Below are positions 38,311 to 51,254 of a stretch of 64,000 nt of DNA, in pieces (the first letter of the stretch is position 1; each line of letters starts with the position of its first letter). The stretch covers positions 21,613,578-21,677,577 of the forward strand of contig NC_091014.1 in assembly GCF_041296385.1 (NCBI RefSeq), read 5' to 3'. The notes beneath the pieces are model-generated. The model saw only the letters and a list, made by a program, of their open reading frames with translations, was not told the origin of the DNA and searched no databases. This DNA is from Aphelocoma coerulescens (Eukaryota; Chordata; Aves; Passeriformes; Corvidae). The translations under genes and the position numbers were made by a program.

Positions 38311-41300
38311 TTGGCTGGAAAGCATTCAGCACCTGAAATCTATCTCTGCTGCTTGACTTTCAGATAGATAAAGTCTCAAGCTTCTTTGCACTTGAAATGT
38401 CTTTTCGGGCTGGAAACACTCCATTTCCCCAAACACACAGAAAGTGTGCTTGTTTATAATGAACCATAATATTATAAAACATGTCATGGAATAGCAGGAT
38501 ACAAACTCCCATGCTTAATGTTTTCTTCACCACACCTACAGTCTTGAACAGGTGTAGTAGGTTTCAGAAAGTTATTTGCCCAGAAATTTTCCACATTTAT
38601 TGGATGTTTTCAAGAATACAATTGTTCCTGAAAAGGCTATTAACACCTCCTTTGATTATTCATTTCACCTGGGAGGTTTCTGGTATATGCAGGGTGATGG
38701 GAAGGCAGGAGATTGTTTGCAAAAATCATAGTCCCTCCGCAACTTCCTTTTGCAAGGGAACAAGTACTATTAATGTTTCTGTCTTAGCCCATTCCCTGTA
38801 AGATAATAATATCAGACCTTTTCCAGTACCATGAACTTTATTGGAACAAACAAAATTTGCTTTGGGAATCCCTAGCTTTAACATGGCCTATTCATTATTC
38901 TTTAGCTGTTCTCCTAAAAGCTGTTAGGCTTTAAAGCACTTTGCACCACTCTGGAATTGGCTGCAGAGCAATCAAGCATGCTGTAATTTGCCATCAGCCT
39001 CATTACTTTTCCAGCTCTTCGAGATCTTTCTCTGCTACACCTGTGGTATGCCTCAGTATTACTTTTAAGAAGTACATGATGTAAGTCCTGGGTTCATCTG
39101 TACGTGCCACAATTTGGGTCTTGCTGTGACCAAGAGCATGACAGTGATTCAGTGATTGTGTTCAGGTATCATCCTGTATTTCAGAAGACTCAGAGGCACA
39201 GGTGTATGATAGGGTTTTAAATCTCTGTTGTTCAGCTGAAACAATGTTTAGACTTCATGGTGATAAACATTGAGGCTGTTAGGTAAAGAGGAGTTTGGTC
39301 ACAGACAAGCATTCTTGTGTGCTGGGGGACCTGCTTTCGCTCTTGTGCAAATCTTGGCAGTCAAAAATTTCCAGACTCACTGTTTCAGACATGCAGATCA
39401 CTTTTTTCCTTTTCAGTTCAAAAAAATAAAGAAGCTAGGAATTAAATTCGAATAAAATAATCAAATACATACTGTAGCATCCATTCCAATTTGCTCTTTC
39501 ACTGTCTACTAAGAAAGTACAAAAAACTGTTCTGTTTAACTTTTCGCATAAGTCAAGTAAACAGAATTATTATCTCTATACCAACATTTCCTGTGTCTGT
39601 TCTTCTGTATGGCATATAATGTTTGCTTGCTTCATAGGACCCATTTGAATAGCTTGAGTAGCAGAACCTCATGTTTGATTTATTTTTTCAAGTTTTGAAA
39701 ATAAACCAAACAGATACTATCTGTTCAGTTTGCTTATGAAAATTTATATATGGATGGAAAAAGAGAAATTTCAATATATGTGACTAATAAATTAGTAGTC
39801 TGTGGTCCAGAGAGAAATGGAAAATTGCAGCATTAAATCAATTTTGTGTGGTAACATAACAAAACAACAGATTGTTTGGGGTACTTGAGGTAACCACCTT
39901 TCCCTGGTAATATATGATTTTCAGTAGCACTGCGCAACACATTCTTCATCAAGTTTATAGTGAAAATTTCTGACAGTGGCAGGTGAGGAATTAGTTTTGA
40001 GCATGATGTCCTTCTGGTGGCTCATGCTGAGAATGATATTATTTATATTAACTGGCAAAATAGCCTGGCAGCACACAGGCAATTACCTCAATTTTATGTT
40101 TAGTGCTCTTCTCATAAATCTATGTAATGATGGCATCTCTGTTATGAGCTTACATTAACTTACTGGTTACAGTAATTCTATTGAAACAAGTAAATGTCCA
40201 CTCTGTGATGAAGGTAGTACAATTATGGTATTCCAAATAAATAATTGCTTGAGCTATATATAAGAATAGATCAGGGTTTTTTTAAGGAAACATTAATTGC
40301 ACAATTAGGTACAGCTTTGGTAGTGATTTTTCTTGCATATGTGTGAATTTTGTTCTCCATAAGGATTTTTTCTCAAGAAGGCAAAATGATAATTGTGGAT
40401 TTCTTTTTTGGCTACATCCTGTCCTCCAAAGTGGTGTTTAAAGTCATTAATGGAGGTGAAGCAAAATGCAATATATGTCCCCTTGTATTACCACAACCCC
40501 TTTATTCCCTATAATAGCTTAGTCTGAGATGATCTGTTGAGATGCAAAGGCAGAAGATGTGCTGATTATCTTGCTCTTTCATGAGGTATTTATTACTGAC
40601 CACTGCCAAAGATAGATCATTGGTTTGTCCCAATATGCTACTGTAAGAGGAACTGCAGATGATTTGTGGGTGACTTGTATTTGGTATGAAGCTGGAATTT
40701 ACAAGAGTGGGTATCCAAAGTGTTAGACCAAGTAATTACTGGAATCACACTCCATATAACATTAACTTTGCACTTTGTCAGCTAATACATGTGTTCTTTT
40801 CTTACAATATATTGAAATATTTCCTTGGCATCATGGCAGATGGGAAATGGGTATCCTTGTAGCCTTTCACATGTTCCCATATTAGTTAATAGAGAGGAAC
40901 TTTAGCTTCAGTTGTCTTAGGGGAAAAGTTAAGTTCCAAAAATATTTTCTTCTTCCATGAACATTAGAAATTTATCTTAATGTGCTGACCTTGGCTGTGC
41001 ACACTTAAAGCAGATCCATTAAGGTAAAATCAGCTTATGAATTACCCAATTTGATAGACTACCTGACCTGCTAAGTACCTGCAAAAAATTCATTCAGGTA
41101 TTTTTTGTCCAGAGTGCTTTATTATCTGGTGGTGAATTCATCATTATCTGATGATAACTGCTTGGGCTGAGCTGTCAAACGACTTTAACAGAAAACAATG
41201 GAAAAATTCAGAAATCATGAATTGCAGGCATATTACCTACAATTCAAATTTGGCCAGCAAAATGAAGCAATGAAGTCAGATTTGGCACAGGCAGGGATTG

Positions 41301-43269
41301 AGACAGACTACTTGAAGACCCTCTGCCTAGACTTAAAAATAGTCACATTTACTTGTGAGTACATCTGAATAGATGGCTTCTGTGCTCTTGAGACGCATTT
41401 TTAAGTGTAGCATTTGAGGAATACTGCAATTCATGGGTTACTATCAATGACAAAGGTTTGGAGTTGCACCCTTTTAATAGGCAAACCCATTTTTTCCTTG
41501 CCAGTATCTTCAGGGACCTTTCTGGTTCCACTGCTATGTAACAGCCCTATTAAGATGAACCTCTGGCTTGATGCAGTAAGGGCATTTGGTGTGGCTGGGA
41601 ATGCTCTGTCATCACCAAGGGTTATGCTAAAGGGATTGGCAGCTCTGGAAGCAGTGTGGGAGCCTCAGGTATTCAAACATGTGAAAGGAGTTTCAAAGTT
41701 TTTGCTTTCATCTCCTCTCAGCCTCATAGTTCACATGATGGCTTTGGAAAGGGTACGAATCAAAGATACTGCTCCTCTTTTAGAGGACTGGGACTTAATA
41801 GGGATTTTGGCTATCAGATGTGTCCAGGACTGAAATTCTAGCTGTTATCACTCACTTGCTGGCTGGCAGCTGGCAGATGAGTGAACATCACAGGACCATG
41901 CTGAAGGATGTGGTCTGTATTTTCCAGGCAACGTAGATTCAAACAAGCAGAGGGGTGAGAGAAGATGAAAATGGTGACATTAGTGTAGCAGTAAAGAAGA
42001 GGGAACAAATTTAAATCTACACACCTTAGAAAACAGAGGATAATTTTTGGTTTACTCCTGTCTGATAATAATAATAAAAATGATAATATTATGGTCCCAA
42101 TTTCAATGGGAGAAGTGTCACTGCATCAAATGACATAGCTTAGAAATCAGTTACTGATGTCTTTGACATGAGTAAAATTTTTTCCTTAAAAAACCTACAA
42201 TTAAAGGGTACCTTTTTGAAAATAAATTTATCTCTGCAAAAGCAGAAAAGCATATTTAATATCATACAGCATTCAGAGATACTGTGAGGTTATTACAGTA
42301 ACTTGTTCATCATTTAATCAAGAAATGTTATTCACTGAACTGTCTGGACCTCTTCTTGTCAAAGGAATTTGTCTCTGAAATAGAAGCACAATGGGACTCC
42401 TAAGCTCTGCTTTATGCAGTGTCTGGTCCTCCTCTGGTTTTATTTCTGTTATGCTTTCCTCCCTAATCAAATGAGAAAGGTCTTCCTACCCTAGGAGATC
42501 CTTTCCCATAAAAGATCACTTGATAACCTTAAGACATGTGACTTGAAAAGTTGCTGCATTTTCCACTGTTGTGCCTAGAGTCTGCCAGTCTCACAAATGA
42601 AGTTGTTCTTAAACCTTTTTTGCTTTTTTTAACAATCCTGTTTTTTGGGAGACACCGATCCAAAGACCAAATTAAGGGAAAGGTAAATTCTAGGCAAGTG
42701 TTCTTTGACTTAAGATATTGTACAAATAAGATAGGGATAATAGTATGTGTTACCAAATTCCTGTAAATCCCTGACATCTATTTTGGAGCTATGTTAAATT
42801 GCACTGGCATCATTACCTTTACTCTTGCTAACATGTCTGTGATTGCCGCAGCACAAAAGCCCGGACTGGAGACAGACAGTACCAAGAAACAATAAGTAAA
42901 AGGTGAAATAAAAAGAGAGTATTGTCTGGAGTAGTGGTTGCCAAGCTGGAGAAGGGAATGCTTTTGAACTGAGGACGGCATTGAAAGATAAGCAGGTGAA
43001 CCTTCACACATGAAAAGTAGAGCAAGAAATGTATTCCTTCCAAATAGCATAATTGCTTCCAATTTTCAGATCTGTGAGATCCTAAAAAAAGATTTGAAGA
43101 GGAAAAAGTAGAGAATTGGAAGGGGTAGCTATGCAGTTTGACTCTCAGAAATGACTCAGAGTTATACAAGGCTTTCCAGAAGAAACTAATGTAACTTGAA
43201 AAATAGATTAGAGACAAAGGGAGCTAAAAAATAAATAAGACACATATAAAATTAAATGTGATCTAAAAA

Positions 43270-44030
43270 GAGTCAGGGGATTGAAGTCCTTTCCTAATAT
43301 TGCCTTTAGTAAGAAATGGAAAGAAAAGGAAGGCTTGGCAATTAGAAGACAATTGAGATCATGTAACAACAGCTACTGATAAAAAAAAACAGATTTGGGA
43401 GTACTTGGAAAATGCAAACAGAGACAAATCAATCATTACAGATGATGCATAATCACCGAGACCCTCAAAATGTCTGACCACTTACAAAGACCACTAGCAA
43501 TGCAGATGGCACCAGAAACTCAGGAAAAGAAAAGGCATTTCCCAGTACCAGGACAGAAAAAAAAAGGATAACTGATAATAGCAACTACTATCCAGTAAGG
43601 ACAGTAAATAGATAAAGTGTGCTATGTGATAAAGCTATAGAAATGATCAGTGTGATTTCATTGTGCTCTCATGAAAGGATCACAACATGGAGGACAGAGT
43701 CAGCAGTTCATGTCAAAATTTTATATGATCTTTCACCTATATTTTTCTTACTATATGGACAAATTAGAGCAACATTTCTAAGGTGAACAACAGATATTAT
43801 TGTGGTCTGGAGAAATCACTGTTAGGAAAATTTAAAAGAGGTAAAGTATGGCAGTTATACAGTGACTTAGAGAAGAAAATGCAGCAAGAAATGACTGCTT
43901 GGAAGACCAGATGAAAGAAGAACAGACGTATGTTACCTTATAGGAGCTTATAAAGTCATAGAACATTACTATGAGTCTTTGTCCTAGCTGAGAAACAGAT
44001 AAGGAAATTCCATAATTCTCATCCATCCCT
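43270..44030 (+). mobile_element. Decayed LINE (CR1-like) reverse-transcriptase remnant
   Basis: Three landmarks occur in the expected CR1 order. Near 43568 GGATAACTGATAATAGCAAC leads to TACTATCCAGTAA, compatible with the 'NYRPVS' region. Near 43665 there is a CATGAAAGGATCACA segment. Near 43725 GATCTTTCACC is followed by GGACAAATTAGAG, compatible with 'FDTVSH...LLDKL'. No open frame survives. The similarity is old and judged by eye. Confidence 0.4.
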
Positions 44031-44964
44031 ACCTTCAGTAGGTCAGATCTGTCAACATTTAGTTCAGTTTAACCAGTAAATAATGTCATAGACCTCTGGA
44101 AATCAGGATTAAGCATAAATTCGTGTGGTGAATGAGACTGGACGATCTTGTTCCTTGTAAAATATGTACAAAATTGGTTTGGACTATTTTTCGCTGTTTT
44201 TCAGCCTTTATATTTTTATCTTTGTCCCCTGTGCCAGTAGCTCACACCTATACCAGAAAGTATGGTGGCCTGGATGGCCAGTAACTGGCCCAGGTTATTC
44301 CCAAGTTAAGACTGGACACAGCTGTTAGGTGTTGAATGAAGACAAAATTGTGATATGGGACTTGCTGTGGTTTCTACCATGTACATGATTGTATGTCAGG
44401 ATGAATCTGTCCTTAGCCTTGTCTGTTATGTTTACTCCAAAAGCTGAAAAAAGGCTTTTAAGTAAGAGGAACTGGCATAATATAATCTGGACTCTGGACT
44501 GTGCTTGAGCACACTTTGTGTCATGTAACTGCATGACTCTTGAGGAACAGAAGGAAGGAATTTGTGGGTGTCCCTGAATGAAAGAAAAGAAATGATATGT
44601 GTGATTAGGCTGGACAGATCCACATACAGACAGAGTTCATCTTCCCAGCTTTTAGAAAGCTGCTGGGAAATCCATATGCACTCCTAAACAGCAGAATCTT
44701 TCTATCTCATTCCTACTGAGTCTCGCAGTGAAGACCATTGTATCTCTGCTGTGCAGCAGATCTGCAATTTTCAGCTTAAATGCATAAAAAAACCTATTTA
44801 ATGGTCTGTAAAGTTTAAGAGGTCTTGTAATGACAGCTTCACAAAGGCAATTGTTGATCTTGGCACAACTACAGCCTGATACAATGAAGCTAGGTATTAG
44901 TAAACTTTTTTGCAATGTCTCATGAAATCCTGATTTTCATTCTAATTCGAATAGTATTTTGTCA

Positions 44965-45138
44965 TGAGTAATAAATATAAGTAAATAATAATAACAATAG
45001 CATCAAAACCAATAATAACATGTTTTAATAAATATGTAAAATAATTATAAATAAATAATAAATATATTTGAAAATGAATACAAATAGAAAAAATAATATA
45101 ATTAATATATTTATTGTACTTATACATAATAAATTATG
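44965..45138. repeat. Very AT-rich low-complexity block
   Basis: About 175 bp of A/T almost without G or C, with many AATAAATA and ATAATA words. It contains many chance AATAAA hexamers. No gene or element recognised. Confidence 0.85.
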
Positions 45139-46893
45139 CATAGCTGTCTAGCAGAAGGCCAGAGATATAATGAAAATGAGCATGAAAATGAGGAAAATTA
45201 GGCTTCTTTCCCTAGTTTTCAAAATGTAATGGATTCCAGTTCAGAGAAATATGCTGCTATTCTTTGTGATGCAGAGCAAACGAATTACAAGATTAAATAC
45301 CTTGGAAGACACGAGGATGGAACAGAAAGCAAATCTGATGAGTGATTGCAGTTTTGGAAAAGAGTAAAAGCAGCCTGTACAACATGAGACTGAACAGCAT
45401 CAAATAACTCAGGGGAGTGTGATGACTCTTCTGGTCCTTTTTCAGCAGTGTGGCTGGCAGCCTTTCCAGGCACACTGTCCTCACAAGGGACTCGTGCACA
45501 CGGATGCTCCACTTAGGAAACAGGAGAAATCATAGAAAAAGAAGGCTGATCAACTTGAAATTAAATCTTACCAGAGTTAATAGGCCCGAATAGTGGGTTT
45601 CAAAGAAGTCAGTCATTTTAGGCTGTATTGAAATTGGTTGGATGCAGCAGTAATTCCATAAAGGCCTGTAATTGAATCCACGTGATGAGGTGAGATTTTG
45701 GCTCCTTTTATTTATCATCAGGGAAGAAAAGATTACATGCACTATATATTTGCAGAAAAATTATTCTGAATAATTTAGGGCGGTCTTAGTGTTTATAATA
45801 AGTAATTAAATGAAATAAAGGAAATAATCATTGACCTTGACTATCTTTTTTTTATGTCTGCAATATTTTCTGAGACCAACTGACCTCCTGAGGAAGGAAT
45901 ATGTCATATCTCATGTGACATCTAACCTGGACTGAGGAAAGTGGCAGAAAATGCCCTTTTAAAAGATAATCTTGTCCTGACAGATGGATGGAGTAGATAT
46001 ATAGTAATAGTAATACTTTTATTGATATATGATCTGCTTATAACAGATAATAGCTCTTTTTAATTTATCCAAGTCTTACAGTTCAATATAATACATCTGT
46101 TGAAGTAGCAGATGATTGCACAGGCAATTCTGAGGACAGAATTAGGCCCTCTTATTCTATCCTGCTTCTTTTTTTCAGTTTAGGCATCCATCTCAGTGTT
46201 TACAGTGCTTAAATTAAATCATATTCGGGCATATACTTCTCAACCTGGACAAAAGAATTTCAAGCCTGAAAGCACTAGATCCAGAAATGATCAAGTTTGA
46301 ATTGATTGTAGGAAATAAAAATACATTCAAAAATTTATCAGTAGGCTAAAATATCAGTGTTTCAATGAAACAAATTTCTTTTAAAATGTTTCCGCATCTG
46401 AAAACAGCATGACATGGGCTATTTTATTTGTAATTTTTAAGCCTTTAAAGCTGCACCAGATATTGCTTATTGTCTGTCTCCCAGAAGAGTTATATCCATT
46501 TCTCATGGAAGGTATATTCATGTCAGTAGTAGATCAGAGAAAACAATTGTGAGTCATGATGTCGGGGAAAGAAACTCTTGACTCTGCACTTCTTTTGGTT
46601 TAATGATCCAGAGAACAGAGATGTGGTTGAAACATGAAGTCTGGAAGACTCTTAGAGTTGATCAGCTTTGCTCTGAGGTTGTTCACCTTGCTAGTAAAGC
46701 TTTTATTGGAAATAAATGTGTATTATATACTTGGGATTAAAGAATGAAACTAGAAAGTACAGTTCTGAGTATTTGCAGATGCATAATTACCTTATGAATT
46801 GCATGAATTTCTTCTTTTTTTTTTTTAAATCAAAATGCATTTGCTTGAATTGTTGGATGAATGTCACAGCAGAGAGGATCTAAATTTATATGG

Positions 46894-46938
46894 TCTTAAG
46901 AAGTTAAATCTTAAGAAGTTAATTCTTAAGCAGCTAAT
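46894..46938 (+). repeat. 15-bp tandem repeat, three copies
   Basis: Unit TCTTAAGAAGTTAAA at 46894-46908, then near-identical copies at 46909-46923 and 46924-46938, with a partial fourth. Copies diverge progressively to the right. The unit contains the palindrome CTTAAG. Confidence 0.9.
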
Positions 46939-47682
46939 GTCTAAGCTTTTTAAGTTTCCTAATCAGAGTGGCTGTAGACTCTGTATATAATGAAAAAAAG
47001 CTGAAGGAAAATGTGAGTAGAAACCTTTCTGTTGATCACAACAAATTCCAGTAAAGGAGGGAAGAAATCCTAACTCTCAGTTGTCTGAGGTGTCTTACCC
47101 AGCAGTTTACATAGCTTTTGGCTCATAAGCAGAAATACTTTTAAAAGAAATATTCAGATGACATTGGAGCCTTGGATTCTAAAATCCCACTCTATCATCC
47201 CCTCAGACTGTTCTCTTCATAAACTTTTCCAAATTGAATGTTGTGTCTTGTCTTTCTATGGTGTTGCCATCATAGACAAACCATCTGCAAGCAGCTGGAT
47301 TGTCATCTGAGATTTATCTGTCCAGCTAGATAAGGTGGCTCATTTTGAGGTGCCTGTGAGGGAACTTGGAAATTTAGAGGGAAATGATGCCATCTATAAG
47401 TAGATAACCTAAACCAGGGACCTCAGCTAACCTCTTCTACACTAAGTAATGTAACAGCTACTTGTGAGAGTGCATGTGTGATGTAACCAGGGTATCTACA
47501 TCCACATGATGTGGAATGGCCTCAGCACTGCTGCAAGAAGAGTACTGCCATTTAAAAGGTGCCAGACTGCTCTGAAAATTGGCTGATCTTCTGAAGTTTT
47601 AAAACAATCTTATGGGAACTCCTTTGGAGTCCTTATAAGTTATATTTAGAACAAAACAAAATATCTTGGGGGGTTTTTGTTT

Positions 47683-47703
47683 TACATCACTGTTTGTGAT
47701 GTA
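47683..47703. other. Short perfect inverted repeat
   Basis: TACATCAC and GTGATGTA form an 8-bp stem around a 5-base loop. It is close to the LTR-like patch that follows; no function is known. Confidence 0.6.
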
Positions 47704-47752
47704 CAGTATTTAAGAAAATCCATTTAAACCAAGGGGCAAAGCGTCTGGCCTG

Positions 47753-47960
47753 ATGAACCCACTAAACCCCGCCTTTGCTGCAATATGTTCAGAAAGAGAA
47801 CGTTACCTGAGATAAACTCAGCCAGCCGGTGCTGGAGCCGCTGCGAGGGCTTGGGCTGTGCCACCCGCACACCCTTCAGCCGTGGCCCATCTCAGCCACA
47901 GCAGCACACATCCCCTTAATAAAGCCCCATCTTGCCTTTGCTGTTCCAGATGAAATTCTT
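47753..47960 (+). mobile_element. Possible LTR fragment (GC-richer patch with poly(A) signal)
   Basis: A sharply GC-richer block in AT-rich intron includes CCGGTGCTGGAGCCGCTGCG near 47826 and a TTAATAAAGCCCCATCTTGC segment at 47917-47936. An AATAAA followed by a U5-like stretch is typical of retroviral LTRs. I could not define TG...CA ends or a target duplication, so this is a tentative call; an exonised or conserved non-coding element is possible. Confidence 0.3.
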
Positions 47961-50808
47961 GTTTCCCTGGGAGATTTTCCTGATGAAATGCTCAGGGTCT
48001 TGCTGATGTGTGCAGTTCTGTTCTGCTGAGTCTTCCCTAGCACAAGCATCTCACACAGTTTTAAAGCAGAAGGCACTGTTTTTTACCATAAGGCAAAGAT
48101 TTAACACTATGCAAAGAAATTCCCAGAGCAAAACTTACATGACGTGGATGGGATCACAGTCATAATTTTATGGGTATTTTAAGCTCCTGTTAATATTTAC
48201 TATAAGAAACATGCCCATACAGGATCAGATCACACACAAAAAATAAACTTTTTCAATTACTTACAAGCTTGAAGAAAATATTTTAAAAATAGCTGTGTTT
48301 ATATTTAAAAATTAACTGTATTTGGGAACAAAGTTAAAAGCTAGTGTTTCCAAAAATGGTCTCTGTGTATATCTGCTGTGGGTAACATTTAATAAAGAGA
48401 CATTGGTCCCATTTTTGGAAGATATATGCTTATGTTTTAGCATGGCCCCCTTAAATTTGAAATTGTTGTTCATTCACTTCTTAATTTCATGACAATTAGG
48501 GGAAATAATAACAATTTTAAAAACTGCATTGATCTTTATAAAAATGCTAGTGGTTTCACAACCATTCCATAACATCTACTCGAATGTCAGTATTCCAGAA
48601 ACCCCAGATACTGGATCAGATCCTAAAGTGCTTGATTACTATTTTTATCACTGCAATCAATAGAAATGTTGCTTGCACTTAGTACTTTGTAGGCATAGCC
48701 AGAATAAAGCATATTTAATTGCCAAGAATGACAGAAGAAAACAATCTAAGCTGTTTAGCTGTAAAATTAAAAAGTGCTTCCCATAGAGCAGGAAGCTTAT
48801 CATTCTCTAATGAAATGAATAACACTATGAGATGACAATTGTTTTATTTCAGGATATACTTGGGAAAAAGATTATTCATTTGTTGTAGACAATATAGTAT
48901 TCATAAAATTTATCTGATTCTGTCATTCTGTTTGTTGTTAGCCTTTGTAATTTTATTTCAAAAGGTAATTACATTCACAGAAATTGAGACTGAATTTAAG
49001 TAATTCACATTTTAGAACACTTGGACAAAAAAACCCACAGGCTGATACCTCACATCTTTAATTGGTGCAGTATATGAAGTTTAATGCTTTGATACTTGGG
49101 CTTAGATAAAATGGACAGGTTTTGGTACAAGAATGGTTTAGTTAATAAAACCACATTTAAGTAGATAGTAAGAACAGCTTAAGCTTACAGGTGGTGTGAA
49201 CACAGAAGTCAGTTCTGCAACACAAGAAACGTCTTCTGACATAAAAAAGTAACTGCTTATGTGAATAAGCATTAAGACTGGAGGATAAAGATCTTACTCT
49301 TCCTTTAAGGAAGGAGTTCTTCCTGTTTCTATCTCCTTTAAGAACTCAATAAAGCCACCTGATAGATTGGAAAGACCATAACCTTTACTCTGTCTTGCTT
49401 CATCTGACCCCTTTCTAACATAGGCAGCTTCCAAGATGACCCATTTTCTGCATTTGCTCTGCTTTGGCTTTTTTTCTTTTATACACCCTTCACATTAAAT
49501 GTTTTTGTTCAGCTGTCATTTCTCTTCCTTGCTTAAAATAGTGATAAAAATCTGTAATTACAGTGATGGAATGAAGTTACAAGAAAAAGTAATGAAACAA
49601 AAGTATTAATTCCTAAGAAAATTGGTGGGCTAAACCAGCCTTCAAGCAGGAGTCTTTTAAGTTTTCCGTGGATAAAATGAATGTAAATTTATGTTGCTAA
49701 ACTAGCTCTCAGATACAGATTTCCTGTGACTTTTCTAGGTGCAGGAGTGGTGCTTAGAACAGTTGGGGACATAAAAGGGTGGTTCAGAGCCGCACTTTCT
49801 GCACTGACTTCTAGAAATGCACTCAGCTGCAGTGGGACCTGTTCAGGTGTGCTGTGAGAGAAGTGAGAGGTTCAGATGATTCCTCTCCTTTGCTGTGTCT
49901 ACAGAACAGTTGTCACTTTTAAGCAAGGAGCTGACCTAAAGGGTCTCTCCTGCTAAAGTGTCTGTCAAATGATGTGCGACCAGGATGTCAACAGAAGCGT
50001 GGCGAAGATCACAGAGCTCTTATAAAAGATTGGTTTAAGCCTTCTGGTATGACCAGTATGTAGTCAGTAGTGTGCTGTGCTATGTGTTTGCATCAGTCTT
50101 TGCTGACACAAAGGCAGAACACGTGTGTGGGCAGTCTGTGCGACAGAAGGCAGTGTCCTTTCTGAATCCACTCATGTGGCACATGGGCAGCGTGTGCATA
50201 TGCCCTCAGCAGAGTGAAGGAGTTATATTTCCCTCTTCCTGTCGCACAACAAATCCCTTTTCTCACAGCAGCATCCCAGGCACCAGTAAAGTAATTGGCC
50301 CTTGCCTGTAGGTGGACTGGGGGAAGCCTGAGTGGTTGTTCCCCGTGAAAGAACCACTGTTAGGTTGGCTGTGTTGCTTGAGTTTGTACTTCTCATCTGT
50401 CTATAGGGCTGTCTAGAAAAAACAGCATTCTCAGACATAGATGCAATCATGCATTACTATGTTTAAATGCAAACTATTGTCTATAGAGGTGACTAGGTGC
50501 TGAAAATGTTCTTTGCTCCTGACACTGAATTAAGGTAGGTAGTACATTTCATGGGTGTATGTTCACACAAGTTGAATTTGAACTGGAAAAAACTCTGGTA
50601 AGGGGAGAAAAGCTGCATCTAGATTAAGGATTTAATAAGAGCCTCTATCCTGAAACTATGAAAGACAGGACCATACTATTCTCATTTATATAAATATCAA
50701 TAAAAATTAAGAAAGGCCTTTAAGATTTTTCATTGTACTTACAGGGTAGTGGATTATTGTCCCTATATACCCTGCTTAAATTTTGATGCTTTAAAAATGC
50801 CATTTTGG

Positions 50809-50822
50809 CCACCAGAGGGCAA
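50809..50822 (+). promoter_or_regulatory. CTCF-like core motif
   Basis: CCACCAGAGGGCAA matches the CTCF core (CCASYAGRKGGCRS) at 13 of 14 positions. A single motif matched by eye in an intron; occupancy is unknown. Confidence 0.45.
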
Positions 50823-51210
50823 TGATTTCTTCTATTCCTCAACACCAGAAGTAATCTCCTTTGAGTGAGAGTCAGATGTTAATATAACTCCCTGACATTT
50901 TTGAGCTTTGTAGTATGTGCACTTTCACCTCTAAGTTCAAAGCTGGCTGCTGTTTGTAGTGACTCAAAATTCTTCTCTTGTGATAGTTAATTAGTGTATG
51001 TGAAGCAACTATGGTCTTTTCAGTTCATTTTTTTAGGTACAGATGTCTACAGCACAGAATTGATAGTTGGCCCCTGTTCTGGCAGGTCATTTAAGATCAA
51101 ATGAAAACATTTATGGGGAAAGTAGGCAAAATATAACCTTAAAAATATCTCTCAACACTCAAGGATTAAAAGTGTGTGTTCCTTGGGTCTCCTTTGTCAC
51201 TAGGACTTAC

Positions 51211-51221
51211 ATTTATTTATC

Positions 51222-51254
<33 letters not shown>
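51211..51254 (+). repeat. (ATCT)n tetranucleotide microsatellite
   Basis: About eleven ATCT/ATTT units, the longest pure run being at 51233-51252. Likely polymorphic in length. Confidence 0.95.

Larger units (their letters stand above)
31816..43269 (+). other. GRM8 intron 2, segment 2
   Basis: About 11.5 kb of intron. No exon or RNA gene recognised. Contains a T/G-rich stretch (about 32870-32970), a tRNA-derived SINE relic (33.7 kb), an ATT-rich stretch near 36.4 kb and a possible CR1 3' end near 38.1 kb, each listed separately. The remainder is unremarkable AT-rich sequence. Confidence 0.6.

Noticed and set aside
41414..41833. 139-codon + strand frame
   Set aside because: The longest frame in the AT-rich intron, but the translation has no recognisable motif and the frame is not bounded by convincing splice sites.
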